64,000 bases of DNA from Paenibacillus brevis (GTDB lineage Bacteria > Bacillota > Bacilli > Paenibacillales > Paenibacillaceae). The position numbers were made by a program, and so were the translations under genes. The stretch covers positions 1 to 64,000 of the forward strand of contig NZ_JAHLQJ010000008.1 in assembly GCF_018919145.1 (NCBI RefSeq), written 5' to 3'. Shown here one piece after another: positions 39,763 through 48,014 of this stretch (the stretch's first letter is position 1; each line of letters starts with the position of its first letter). The notes under the pieces were generated by a model. The model searched no databases. It saw only the letters and a list, made by a program, of their open reading frames with translations, and was not told the origin of the DNA.

Positions 39763-40771
39763 GACCATTGCTGCATTTGGGGAAGTCATGATGCGTCTCC
39801 AGGTGCCGGGGTTTGATCTGCTATCTCAGAGCAACACGCTGAATTATTCTTTCTCCGGTACGGGCGTTAATGTAGCCTCGGCGCTGTCGCGCTTCGGCCA
39901 TACAGGTTATCTTGTGTCACGGTTGCCGGGTAATCCGCTTGGCGATGCAGCATTGTCCAGTTTGCACCGACTCGGGATCAGAAGCGATTATATTAATAGA
40001 GGCGGCAGCTATTTGGGTCTTTATTTTCTGGAAAACGGGTTCGGTATGCGTCCAAGCCGGGTAACTTACAGCAACCGCCAGGAGAGCAGCTTCAACACGG
40101 CTCCGAAAGGGACCTATGATCTGGAGCAGATTGCTTCCGGGATCGATGCGATTCATTTCTGCGGGATTACGCTTGCTATGAACGATCAGGTGCGGGAGCA
40201 TATGCTTGCTTTGGCCCGGGCCGTAAAGCAGCATGGCGGTCTCGTAGTGTTTGATTGCAACTATCGTCCATCATTGTGGGGAGCCGAGGGATATGTGAAG
40301 GCCAAGCCATTGTATGAGCAAATGCTTGAACTTTCTGACATCGTATTCATGAACGAGAAGGATGTTATGCTCACACTTGGCAGGAAAACAGCGGCTGAGG
40401 AGCGTATTGATCAACTATACGAATTGCTTCCGCAGGTGGCTGCTGATTATCGGATCAAGGTCATTGCGGGAACACACCGTCATATTCACGGAGATAATCG
40501 TCATTCCTTGCAAGGGTTTATGCTGAAGAAGGGTGCATTCACGTTCTCGGAGAAGCTGACCTTTTCTGTCCATGACCGGATAGGAGCAGGCGACGCTTAT
40601 GCAAGCGGGATTCTGCACGGAGAACTCTCGGGTTATGAGCCGGAGAAGACCGTCAACTTTGCAGCAGCTGCGGCTCTGTTGGCTCACACGGTGAGCGGTG
40701 ATACGCCGATGTCCTCGGAGCAGGACGTATTCAAGGCGATGCAAAGTACTGCCGGAGACGTAGAACGATAG
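39755..40771 (+). CDS. PfkB-family sugar kinase (2-keto-3-deoxygluconate kinase type)
   Basis: The 338-residue ribokinase-fold enzyme has the first PfkB signature around FSGTGVNVASALSRFGHTG and the second in HDRIGAGDAYASGIL (catalytic Asp and anion hole). FDCNYRPSLW is typical of KDG kinases. It phosphorylates KDG to KDPG for the preceding aldolase. The galacturonate operon at 4-9 kb makes KDG but lacks a kinase, so this enzyme could serve both routes. Confidence 0.88.
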   Translation: MPKTIAAFGEVMMRLQVPGFDLLSQSNTLNYSFSGTGVNVASALSRFGHTGYLVSRLPGNPLGDAALSSLHRLGIRSDYINRGGSYLGLYFLENGFGMRPSRVTYSNRQESSFNTAPKGTYDLEQIASGIDAIHFCGITLAMNDQVREHMLALARAVKQHGGLVVFDCNYRPSLWGAEGYVKAKPLYEQMLELSDIVFMNEKDVMLTLGRKTAAEERIDQLYELLPQVAADYRIKVIAGTHRHIHGDNRHSLQGFMLKKGAFTFSEKLTFSVHDRIGAGDAYASGILHGELSGYEPEKTVNFAAAAALLAHTVSGDTPMSSEQDVFKAMQSTAGDVER

Positions 40772-40798
40772 GTTATTAAAGGCTGCCCGAACAGGAAG

Positions 40799-41581
40799 AT
40801 GCGGAAAGGTAGTGAATTACACGTGAGCTTGTCCCGAAAGGAAAGGCCGTTATATTTACAAATCAAACAGATCATCAGGGAGCGTATTCTCCATGGAGAG
40901 TATGCATTGGGCAGTACCATTCCTTCTGAACCGCTGTTGGAACGGGAATTCGGTGTCAGCAAAATTACGGTTCGTGGAGCCATTCAGGAGCTAGTCCAGG
41001 AAGGCTATCTGGAAAAGGGCAGCGGCCGAGGCACCCGTGTCATCCGCAACAAGGCTGCCTCCAAGCTGTCCAAGTGGAAGCATTTCACGGAAATTCTAGT
41101 GGAATCAGGGCATCGGATTCAGAAGCGCTGGCTTGCCGTGGAGCTGATTACGCTGGAAGCCGATGGAGCTAATGCAGAGCAGGGAGGCCTTTTGAGTGCG
41201 AAGGAGAAGCAAAAGCTGACCGCGGAGTTTGGCTCCCAATGCCTTCGTCTGGTGCGTATGTATTTGCTCAACGGGCAGCCCTTTATCTACTATATTCATT
41301 ACATGACTCCGCTCCTGGAGGGATTGGAGCTCAAGGATCTAAGCGAGCAATCGTTATATGAACTGCTGGAGGAGCAGGGGCTGTCCTTGGATCAGCTTCA
41401 GGATGAATTCGGAGCGGTTCAGGTTCCGGCTGAGGCCGCTTCAGCACTGGGACTGGAGATCAATACGCCTGTACTGCGGCGCTCCAGAACCTCGCGGGAT
41501 GAATTTGGAAAATTGATTGAATATAGTGTGGGTTATTATCATACCGAATTGCAGAGTTACGTTGTGAATTACGAGGCCTAG
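40799..41581 (+). CDS. GntR/HutC-family regulator
   Basis: The 260-residue regulator has an N-terminal winged helix (PLYLQIKQIIRERILHGEYA to KITVRGAIQELVQEGYLEKG) and a UTRA ligand domain (about 90-255, with SLYELLEEQGLSL and SVGYYHTELQSYV). It probably represses its own operon and is released by a sugar-phosphate or amino-sugar-acid ligand. Candidate operators are the twin AACATTATAACGTT boxes before 36812. The exact start is uncertain because the ribosome site is too close to ATG 40799. Confidence 0.88.
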   Translation: MRKGSELHVSLSRKERPLYLQIKQIIRERILHGEYALGSTIPSEPLLEREFGVSKITVRGAIQELVQEGYLEKGSGRGTRVIRNKAASKLSKWKHFTEILVESGHRIQKRWLAVELITLEADGANAEQGGLLSAKEKQKLTAEFGSQCLRLVRMYLLNGQPFIYYIHYMTPLLEGLELKDLSEQSLYELLEEQGLSLDQLQDEFGAVQVPAEAASALGLEINTPVLRRSRTSRDEFGKLIEYSVGYYHTELQSYVVNYEA

Positions 41582-41670
41582 CGTCCGGCTGGGAGCGCAT
41601 GGGAGACGTATGTCATGCGTTCTTACATATATGATCATTGGGTTCAATTCTCGAAGGGGAGTGACCGTGA

Positions 41671-42402
41671 ATGAAGATTCATACAGCGATGGTAACCGGG
41701 GCCGATCATGGACTGGGATTAGCGCTCGTTAAAGGGCTGCTTGAGGAGGGCGCCACCGTATTCGCCGGACAGTTCCGCCCGGAGGAAGACGGACTGGGCA
41801 CGCTTGCCGGGCAGTACGGAGAACGCCTGAAAATTGTGGCGCTGGATATCGGGAGTACGGACAGCGTCAGGGCTGCCGCCGCCGTAATTGCGTCGCGGAC
41901 GGAGCGTTTGGATCTGCTGATCAACAATGCGGGTATCCTCGGTGACACCGAGTCGACGATTTACGATGAGTTGGACTATGACGAGATGCTTCGGGTGTTT
42001 AATGTGAACTCGCTCGGTCCGCTCAGGATGATACAGTTCCTGCTTCCGCTCATTTTGCAGAGCGAAGGGAAATTCATTGTGAATATTTCATCTGAAGCAG
42101 GCAGCATCGGACAGAACTGGAGGAGCAGCTGGTTCGCTTACACCATGTCCAAAGCGGCGCTGAATATGGAGTCAAACGTTGTGCATGCTGCCCTGAAAGA
42201 GAGCGGCGCGGAAGTACTGCTCATCCACCCGGGCTGGATGCAGACCTATATGCGAGACACTTTGGATTCCCAGGCTGAGCTGTTGCCGGAAGAGTCAGCG
42301 GCCAAGATTATTCGACTGATCCTGGAGCGGGTCGGCCGTGGCGGGGAAATACGCAAGGAACCGGAATATATCGACATTCACGGCAAGCCGCTGCCATGGT
42401 AG
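41671..42402 (+). CDS. Short-chain dehydrogenase/reductase
   Basis: The 243-residue classical SDR has TGADHGLG (cofactor loop), NNAG, catalytic Ser in NISSEAGSIG and YTMSK (catalytic Tyr/Lys). Substrate is unknown. GGGGAG lies upstream of ATG. It is followed after 28 bp by the ThuA-like gene, so the pair form a small operon, probably for modified sugar oxidation. Confidence 0.88.
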   Translation: MKIHTAMVTGADHGLGLALVKGLLEEGATVFAGQFRPEEDGLGTLAGQYGERLKIVALDIGSTDSVRAAAAVIASRTERLDLLINNAGILGDTESTIYDELDYDEMLRVFNVNSLGPLRMIQFLLPLILQSEGKFIVNISSEAGSIGQNWRSSWFAYTMSKAALNMESNVVHAALKESGAEVLLIHPGWMQTYMRDTLDSQAELLPEESAAKIIRLILERVGRGGEIRKEPEYIDIHGKPLPW

Positions 42403-42430
42403 TTGCCGTTTGGGAGAGGGGTGAGCAGCA

Positions 42431-43069
42431 ATGACAACCGTCAAGCCGAAGGCGCTTTTGTTAGGAGATTACGAGAATGCGCCTTATCATCCGCTCGGTG
42501 CGGTGGAGGAGACGCTGCTGGCAATACTTGGCGCGGACTGGGAGATCGCGTCATCGGATCGATATGAGCTATTGGCTTCGCAAGAGCTGAATCCATATCG
42601 GTTATGCATTTCTTATGCGGACCGGTGGGAGTCGCCGCTGACTTCAGAGGAGACCGCAGGCCTGCTCCGCTATGCGGCGGGCGGAGGAGGCCTGCTCATC
42701 CTGCATAACGGAATATCGCTGCAAGCAAGACAGGAGCTTGCACAGCTGGCAGGAGGGCGGTTCACGGGGCATCCGGAGTATACCGAACTGCTGTTTCGTC
42801 CAAGCGCCAAGGAGCATCCGGTATTATCGGGCATCGAGCCGTTCGTTATGGACGAGGAGCCTTACCGGTTTGAGCTCGATGGGCTAAGCGATCATGAAGT
42901 ATTGCTGACCTACGTGCATGACGGACAGGATTGGCCGGCGGCGTGGACAAGGCGGTACGGGCTGGGACGGATGGTCTATCTGATGCCTGGGCATCACCGG
43001 CCCTCGTTCGAGCATGCGGAATATGCCAAGCTGGTACGCAATGGAGCGGCTTGGGCAGGCAAGTTATAG
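42431..43069 (+). CDS. ThuA-domain protein (glutamine-amidotransferase-like fold)
   Basis: The 212-residue ThuA-like protein shows LLRYAAGGGGLLILHNG, RFTGHPEYTELLF and MVYLMPGHHRPSFEHAEY, the usual family elements. ThuA proteins accompany disaccharide oxidation pathways (for example trehalose/sucrose 3-keto derivatives), but the chemistry is unproven. No catalytic Cys triad is visible. AGAGGGG precedes ATG. It is probably the last gene, followed by a strong terminator. Confidence 0.82.
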   Translation: MTTVKPKALLLGDYENAPYHPLGAVEETLLAILGADWEIASSDRYELLASQELNPYRLCISYADRWESPLTSEETAGLLRYAAGGGGLLILHNGISLQARQELAQLAGGRFTGHPEYTELLFRPSAKEHPVLSGIEPFVMDEEPYRFELDGLSDHEVLLTYVHDGQDWPAAWTRRYGLGRMVYLMPGHHRPSFEHAEYAKLVRNGAAWAGKL

Positions 43070-43113
43070 ATGAAGTGCATTGAACACAGAAGAGGCTGAC
43101 CCAAAAGTGATAT

Positions 43114-43170
43114 GCTCCCCATCGGCAGACAGGTGAAATAAAAAACCTGTTGCTGTAAGGGGAGCTTTTT
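43114..43170 (+). terminator. Strong terminator after the ThuA gene
   Basis: GCTCCCC/GGGGAGC outer stem with inner ACAGGT/ACCTGT stem is followed by TTTTTC. Confidence 0.85.
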
Positions 43171-43346
43171 CGTGCTTACTAAAATTATAGCGCCGTGTCC
43201 ATAATAGAGTGTGCTGGGCGAGGCGGTACAAAAACATCGGCAATATTCAGATGTTTTCTAAACTTCATGGGATATTTCATCCCGGAGACCAAGGCTATAA
43301 TAACATTAAAGAAGAAATAAAGGGCTTACATGAGGAGGCATAATAG

Positions 43347-44366
43347 ATGAAAATCACAAGACATCCGGAGAATCCGATCGTGGTACCCGGTGGATATGAG
43401 TGGAGAATGGTCACGGTATTTAACCCGGCGGTGATCCTGGATAACGATAAGTTCTATATGATTGAGCGAACGGCGGGATCGTTGACGCCATGCAAGAATT
43501 ATCTGGGCCTGCTGGAGAGCGAGGATGGGGTACATTTCACGCATGTGAAGGACGAGCCGATCGTAACGCCGGACATGCTGGGCTTCCCGTACGGAAGCGT
43601 ACAGGATCCCCGTATCGTCAAGATTGAGGATACGTATTATCTGAACTATGCGCTGCGGCCTTGTGCGATGAGCTATTATCCGACCGGGCGGGGAGTTCCG
43701 GAGCGTTCGATTCCGGAGTATCCGGACGGTTGGGGAGAAGAAGAAGGACACTGGCTGACGCGTTCGTCGATCCTGTCCTCCAAGAATCTGATCGATTGGG
43801 AATTCGTTGCGGATACGACGCCGCTGGATATCAACGACCGGGACAACATTCTGTTCCCGGAGAAGATTAACGGGAAGTTTGTGCTGCTGCGCCGTCCTGA
43901 AGAATATATCGGCGAGGAATACGGAACGGAGAAGGCCGCTATGTGGATCACATATTCGGAAGACCTGATCCACTGGGAAGAGCCGAAGCTGCTGGCCAAG
44001 GCGGAGAATATGGCCTGGGAATCGCGGAAGATCGGCGGCTCGACGCCGCCGGTAAAGACGGACCGGGGCTGGTTGGTCTTGTATCACGGGGTGGATGATG
44101 AAGTGGTCTACCGGGTAGGGGCGCTGCTGCTGGATTTGGAGAATCCGGAGAAAGTAATCGCGCGGACACATAACTTCATCATGGAGCCGGAGACGTATTA
44201 CGAGAAATTCGGCTACCAGATTCCAAACGTGGTATTCCCGACAGGGAATGTGGTGAAGGACGGCCTGCTGTACATTTACTACGGCGTAACGGATACGGCG
44301 ATTGCGCTGGCAACCGTACCGGTAGAGGAATTGGTCGATCATATTCTGAAAGATTCGCAAGCTTAG
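43347..44366 (+). CDS. GH130 glycoside phosphorylase / beta-mannoside-type
   Basis: This 339-residue five-blade propeller has the GH130 landmarks: catalytic Asp87 in SVQDPRI, phosphate-binding Arg/His pattern in ITRHPENPIV, ESRKIGGSTPPVKT and WLVLYHGVDDEVVYRVGA. GH130 enzymes phosphorolyse beta-1,2- or beta-1,4-mannosides (some hydrolyse). It has no signal peptide. GAGGAGG lies 8 nt before ATG, and a TATAAT (43301-43306 area) may belong to its promoter. It is followed by a long hairpin and the second ABC importer. Confidence 0.92.
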   Translation: MKITRHPENPIVVPGGYEWRMVTVFNPAVILDNDKFYMIERTAGSLTPCKNYLGLLESEDGVHFTHVKDEPIVTPDMLGFPYGSVQDPRIVKIEDTYYLNYALRPCAMSYYPTGRGVPERSIPEYPDGWGEEEGHWLTRSSILSSKNLIDWEFVADTTPLDINDRDNILFPEKINGKFVLLRRPEEYIGEEYGTEKAAMWITYSEDLIHWEEPKLLAKAENMAWESRKIGGSTPPVKTDRGWLVLYHGVDDEVVYRVGALLLDLENPEKVIARTHNFIMEPETYYEKFGYQIPNVVFPTGNVVKDGLLYIYYGVTDTAIALATVPVEELVDHILKDSQA

Positions 44367-44402
44367 TCAGATTCATTTGCTTGCGGAGCGCCAGTTCAAT
44401 GT

Positions 44403-44443
44403 CTTTCTATAGATGACCGCTTTGAGCGGTCATCTATAGAAAG
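44403..44443. terminator. 19-bp perfect inverted repeat after the GH130 gene
   Basis: CTTTCTATAGATGACCGCT and its exact reverse complement are separated by TTG. The stem is very stable but not followed by a T-run, so it may act as an mRNA-protecting stem, a Rho-type end or a protein site. Confidence 0.55.
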
Positions 44444-44447
44444 AATC

Positions 44448-44462
44448 TTGCAAACGCTTACT
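44448..44462 (+). promoter_or_regulatory. cre box (CcpA site) before the second ABC importer
   Basis: TTGCAAACGCTTACT fits WTGNAANCGNWNNCW at every position. It is 259 bp before the binding-protein gene, so it could repress from upstream or belong to an unrecognised promoter. The 44367-44720 gap also holds the hairpin and the direct repeats. Confidence 0.6.
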
Positions 44463-44579
44463 GAAAGGAAATGAAATAAAAGGAGGCGTGAGCAAGAAAC
44501 AATTTCAATTTTCATGTAATGATAGTTAACATTGAAATTTCAAATATAAGCGATTAAGACAAAATAATTGATATATTTC

Positions 44580-44632
44580 GGATATAATCGAAATTTCATG
44601 GGATATAGTCGAATCGCCTACGCTTTTATAAT
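44580..44632 (+). promoter_or_regulatory. Direct repeats 21 bp apart upstream of a TATAAT: candidate YesN-type activator site
   Basis: GGATATAATCGAA (44580-44592) and GGATATAGTCGAA (44601-44613) are 12/13 identical and exactly 21 bp apart, the spacing expected for an AraC-type dimer. TATAAT at 44627-44632 places the second repeat over the -35. The likely binder is the response regulator at 49810. Confidence 0.55.
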
Positions 44633-44720
44633 AGATAATATAACAGGTAGAGATATATAAAAGAACATCATCTGTTATGGTGGTGGAGCGATTCCAAATC
44701 ATATGAGAAGAGGGTTGATT

Positions 44721-46037
44721 ATGAGTAAAAGAAACAGCACTAAAAAAGCAGTATTGATAGGTTTGATCGCAGTACTGACCTTGTTCACCGCGGCTTGCGG
44801 CAATAACAAGGCGGCGAGCAACAGCAAGACCGGAGGTTCGGGTGAGGAAGAAACAATTACCTTGAACATGATGCATCCTTGGACTTCGCCTAACGTGGAT
44901 AACGACGTGTATAAGGCGCGGATCGCCGAATTTGAGAAGCAGCATCCGAATATCGTGATCAAGCAGGATGGGGTTCCGTCCGCACAGTACAAGACCAAGC
45001 TTCGCACACTGGCGGCGGCCAATAATTTGTCCGACATCAACGTCGTTTGGCCGGGAGCTGATTTGGCTCCGCTTGTAGCCGGCAGCCTTGTTGAGCCGAT
45101 CAACCACATGATGGAAAATTGGACTTCGATTTTACCGGAAACGGCTTTGAGCGGATTTAACGTAGACGGACAGCAATATGCGATTCCGACGAAGCAGAAT
45201 TTCGTTGACATTATTTATTACAACAAAGAGATGTTCGCGCAAGTAGGCTACGATCAGTTCCCTGAAACCTATGATCAATTCATCGATGCGGTAACCAAGC
45301 TGAAAGCGGCGGGAATTACCCCGATTTCGCTGGGCAATAAAGAGCAATGGCCGCTGCAATCCTCTTACATTTCTATTATCGGCGACCGTTTTACGGGAAG
45401 CGATTTCTTGCCGGCCGTTCTGGAAGGCAAGGCCAAATTCACTGATCCTGAGTTCGTCAAGGCGCTGGGAGTTATCGATGAGCTGTCGAAGCTGGATGCC
45501 TTCAACACGGATGCCAACAACATGGACTCCGTTCAAGGCCAGGATTATTTCATCCAAGGCAAAGCAGCCATGCATATTTCCTCGGCCACGGTAGATGGTC
45601 GTGTGCGCATCAATAATGAAGAAGGCGATAAATTCGGCATTGCTCTGTTCCCAAGCGTAGAGGGCGGGAAGGGTGATCCGAAGAAGAGCGCCGGCGTCTT
45701 GCAATACGGCATCGCGATCAAGAGCGGCTTGGATGAGAAGAAGAAACAGGCAGCCGAAGAATTCCTGAAATTTTTCGTCAACGAAGATTTATATAAGGAA
45801 CTGATCCGCAACGGCGTCGTTGTGCCGGCCAAAGTTGAAATTCCGGAGGATGCCAGTCCTTATCTGAAGGAAATGCTTGCTCTGACCGGAAACGGTACTT
45901 CCCCGGTATTCGACAGCTTGATTCCGACTCAAGTGGTGGATGTCCTGCAAAATGGGCTGCAAGCCTTGATGATGGATCATACCACACCGGAGAAATTAGC
46001 CGCAGACGTACAAGAAGCGCTGGACAACATGAACTAG
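44721..46037 (+). CDS. ABC transporter sugar-binding lipoprotein (family 1)
   Basis: The 438-residue binding protein has lipobox FTAAC (Cys near residue 24) and then a short Asn/Ser/Gly linker, so it sits on the outer membrane face. NMMHPWTSPNVDNDVYKARI and IDGQ-type hinge elements (FNVDGQQYAIPTKQNFVDII) are typical of oligosaccharide binders. ATG 44721 with GAGGG 6 nt upstream is chosen over an upstream in-frame ATG. It is first of the operon importer-YesM-YesN-GH3. Confidence 0.92.
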   Translation: MSKRNSTKKAVLIGLIAVLTLFTAACGNNKAASNSKTGGSGEEETITLNMMHPWTSPNVDNDVYKARIAEFEKQHPNIVIKQDGVPSAQYKTKLRTLAAANNLSDINVVWPGADLAPLVAGSLVEPINHMMENWTSILPETALSGFNVDGQQYAIPTKQNFVDIIYYNKEMFAQVGYDQFPETYDQFIDAVTKLKAAGITPISLGNKEQWPLQSSYISIIGDRFTGSDFLPAVLEGKAKFTDPEFVKALGVIDELSKLDAFNTDANNMDSVQGQDYFIQGKAAMHISSATVDGRVRINNEEGDKFGIALFPSVEGGKGDPKKSAGVLQYGIAIKSGLDEKKKQAAEEFLKFFVNEDLYKELIRNGVVVPAKVEIPEDASPYLKEMLALTGNGTSPVFDSLIPTQVVDVLQNGLQALMMDHTTPEKLAADVQEALDNMN

Positions 46038-46122
46038 CCAATACTTGCAGAGGCAGTTCGGAAAATCGAACTTGCACTTAAACGGCAAGACAGGCACGAG
46101 GCTTCAAAATCGATGTTTGCTA

Positions 46123-46145
46123 GAAAACCCGAACCCCGGGTTTTC
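46123..46145 (+). terminator. Partial terminator between binding protein and permeases
   Basis: GAAAACCCG/CGGGTTTTC with a 5-nt loop ending in TTTTCTTC. Such stems often keep binding-protein mRNA in excess over permease mRNA. Confidence 0.55.
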
Positions 46146-46195
46146 TTCATTCATCGGGTGTGAAGCAAGGCTTCGACATAAAGGAGGGACCCGAC

Positions 46196-47071
46196 ATGCA
46201 AACGCTGCGTGGAACGAAGCTGGCGATATTTATCGGCTTGCTGCCGGCACTGATCATTTACCTGGGGATCGCGATCGTTCCCATCGGCTTGTCATTGTAT
46301 TATTCATTTATGGATTGGAACGGTATCGGAGCCATGGATTTTGTGGGGCTCAAGAATTTCACAAGAATTTTGAGCGACGATATCTTCTGGCTGTCCGTCA
46401 AGAATAACGTCATTATCATGGTTACCGGTCTGGTGGGGCAAATCCCGCTAGGTCTGCTGCTTGCACTCTTGCTCAATCGCGGGCTAAAAGGCTCCGGATT
46501 TTTCCGTACCGTCGGATTTATGCCGGTTGTTATTTCATCGGTCATGGTGTCCTTGATCTGGGGCATGATCTACAACACGGAATACGGTATGTTAAATAAC
46601 CTGCTGGGCATGTTCGGACTGGAGAGCTGGCAGCAGAACTGGCTCGGTGACAGCCGCTTGTCCATGCTATCGATTAGTGTCGCATATATTTGGCAAAACT
46701 GCGGCTTGTATATGGTTATTTTCCTGGCGGCCCTGCAAAATATTCCCGATGAGGTGAACGAGGCTGCCGAGTTGGATGGAGCGACCGGCTTCAAACGCAC
46801 CTTCCGCATTACGATTCCGATGATCCGCAGTACGATGATGGTCGGTGTCGTGTACAGCATCAGTAACTCCTTCCGGGTGTTTGACCTGATTCAGATTTTG
46901 ACGGGCGGCGGTCCGGCGCATCAGACGGAGGTCATGACCATTCATATGTACAACAGCGCCTTTATGAACATGCGTTACGGCTACGGCAGTGCGGTGTCCA
47001 TTCTGATTCTGCTGTTCAGTCTGGTGGTCATTACGCTGGTCAATCGCTTGGGTAGAGAAAAAGATGCTTGA
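46196..47071 (+). CDS. Sugar ABC transporter permease (MalF/UgpA type)
   Basis: The 291-residue permease has six helices and the EAA loop VNEAAELDGATGFKRTFRITIP. The start ATG 46196 has AAGGAGGG 7 nt upstream. It pairs with the next permease (17-bp gap); no ATPase is encoded nearby. Confidence 0.93.
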   Translation: MQTLRGTKLAIFIGLLPALIIYLGIAIVPIGLSLYYSFMDWNGIGAMDFVGLKNFTRILSDDIFWLSVKNNVIIMVTGLVGQIPLGLLLALLLNRGLKGSGFFRTVGFMPVVISSVMVSLIWGMIYNTEYGMLNNLLGMFGLESWQQNWLGDSRLSMLSISVAYIWQNCGLYMVIFLAALQNIPDEVNEAAELDGATGFKRTFRITIPMIRSTMMVGVVYSISNSFRVFDLIQILTGGGPAHQTEVMTIHMYNSAFMNMRYGYGSAVSILILLFSLVVITLVNRLGREKDA

Positions 47072-47088
47072 GGAAGGAGGGGTTCGCC

Positions 47089-47919
47089 GTGAATAGGAAG
47101 TCGCTTGGATTTCGCATATTTGCATACACATTTTTGAGTCTATTCGCTATTATGAATATAGTTCCGCTTTTCTGGATGGTGGTCAACTCCTTCAAGACAG
47201 AGCAGGAATATGCAGTCAATCCGTTCTCGTTGCCGGAGACGCTGCAATTTTCCAACTACGCGGAAGCCTGGAAGATCGCGAACATGAACGTATATTTTCT
47301 GAACAGTTTATTCGTGACCTTTGCTTCCCTGATTGTCACTGTGCTTCTCGGGGCGCTGGCCTCGTACTTTCTTTCGCGTTTTGAGTTCAAGCTTCGCGGG
47401 CTGACTTACGGACTGTTTCTGCTAGGAATGCTCGTACCGATACATGCTACGCTGATTCCGATTTTTCTGATTATGCAGAAGCTTCATTTTCTCGATACGC
47501 ATTTATCACTAATCTTGCCCTATACGGCATTTCACCTTTCATTAACGATCATTATTCTGGAGGGCTTCATGCGGGGATTCCCGAAGGATCTCGAGGAATC
47601 GGGCGTGATGGACGGCGCCGGCATCTTCCGGATATTCTGGTCAATTATTTTGCCAATAACGAGACCGGCGATGGCGACCGTCATCATCCTCAATTTCATA
47701 TATAACTGGAATGAATACTTGTTCGCGCTGGTGCTGATCAGTTCCTCCGAGTTGAAGACGTTGCCGCTGGGGCTTGCAAACTTCGTCGGCATCGAAACAG
47801 CGAGCCTGACCTTGCAAATGTCGGCGTTAACGATGGCATTGATTCCAATCATTATTTTCTATCTGCTGCTGCAAAAACAACTGGTTACCGGTATGACGGC
47901 GGGAGCGGTAAAAGGATAA
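47089..47919 (+). CDS. Sugar ABC transporter permease (MalG/UgpE type)
   Basis: The 276-residue permease has six helices and the loop LEESGVMDGAGIFRIFWSIILP that contacts the ATPase. It starts at GTG 47089 with GGAGGGG 6 nt upstream; an earlier ATG lies inside the upstream gene. A GCCGTCC/GGACGGC stem (47941-47970) follows before the kinase gene. Confidence 0.92.
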   Translation: MNRKSLGFRIFAYTFLSLFAIMNIVPLFWMVVNSFKTEQEYAVNPFSLPETLQFSNYAEAWKIANMNVYFLNSLFVTFASLIVTVLLGALASYFLSRFEFKLRGLTYGLFLLGMLVPIHATLIPIFLIMQKLHFLDTHLSLILPYTAFHLSLTIIILEGFMRGFPKDLEESGVMDGAGIFRIFWSIILPITRPAMATVIILNFIYNWNEYLFALVLISSSELKTLPLGLANFVGIETASLTLQMSALTMALIPIIIFYLLLQKQLVTGMTAGAVKG

Positions 47920-48014
47920 CATAACATAAACCGGCTGTTAGCCGTCCTTGCAAAATTTTGGGGGACGGCGGACAGGCGGTCAATTTGCATCAAAGACCAG
48001 GTGGAGGCGACAGC

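Noticed and set aside
43326..44360. A 344-codon open frame opposite the GH130 gene
   Set aside because: Full-length antisense to an intact GH130 gene with all catalytic motifs; Arg/His/Pro/Gln-rich translation typical of a shadow frame.
44403..44443. Hairpin considered as terminal repeat of an insertion sequence
   Set aside because: The arms are only 3 nt apart and there is no transposase or second copy nearby; a transcript-end stem is simpler.
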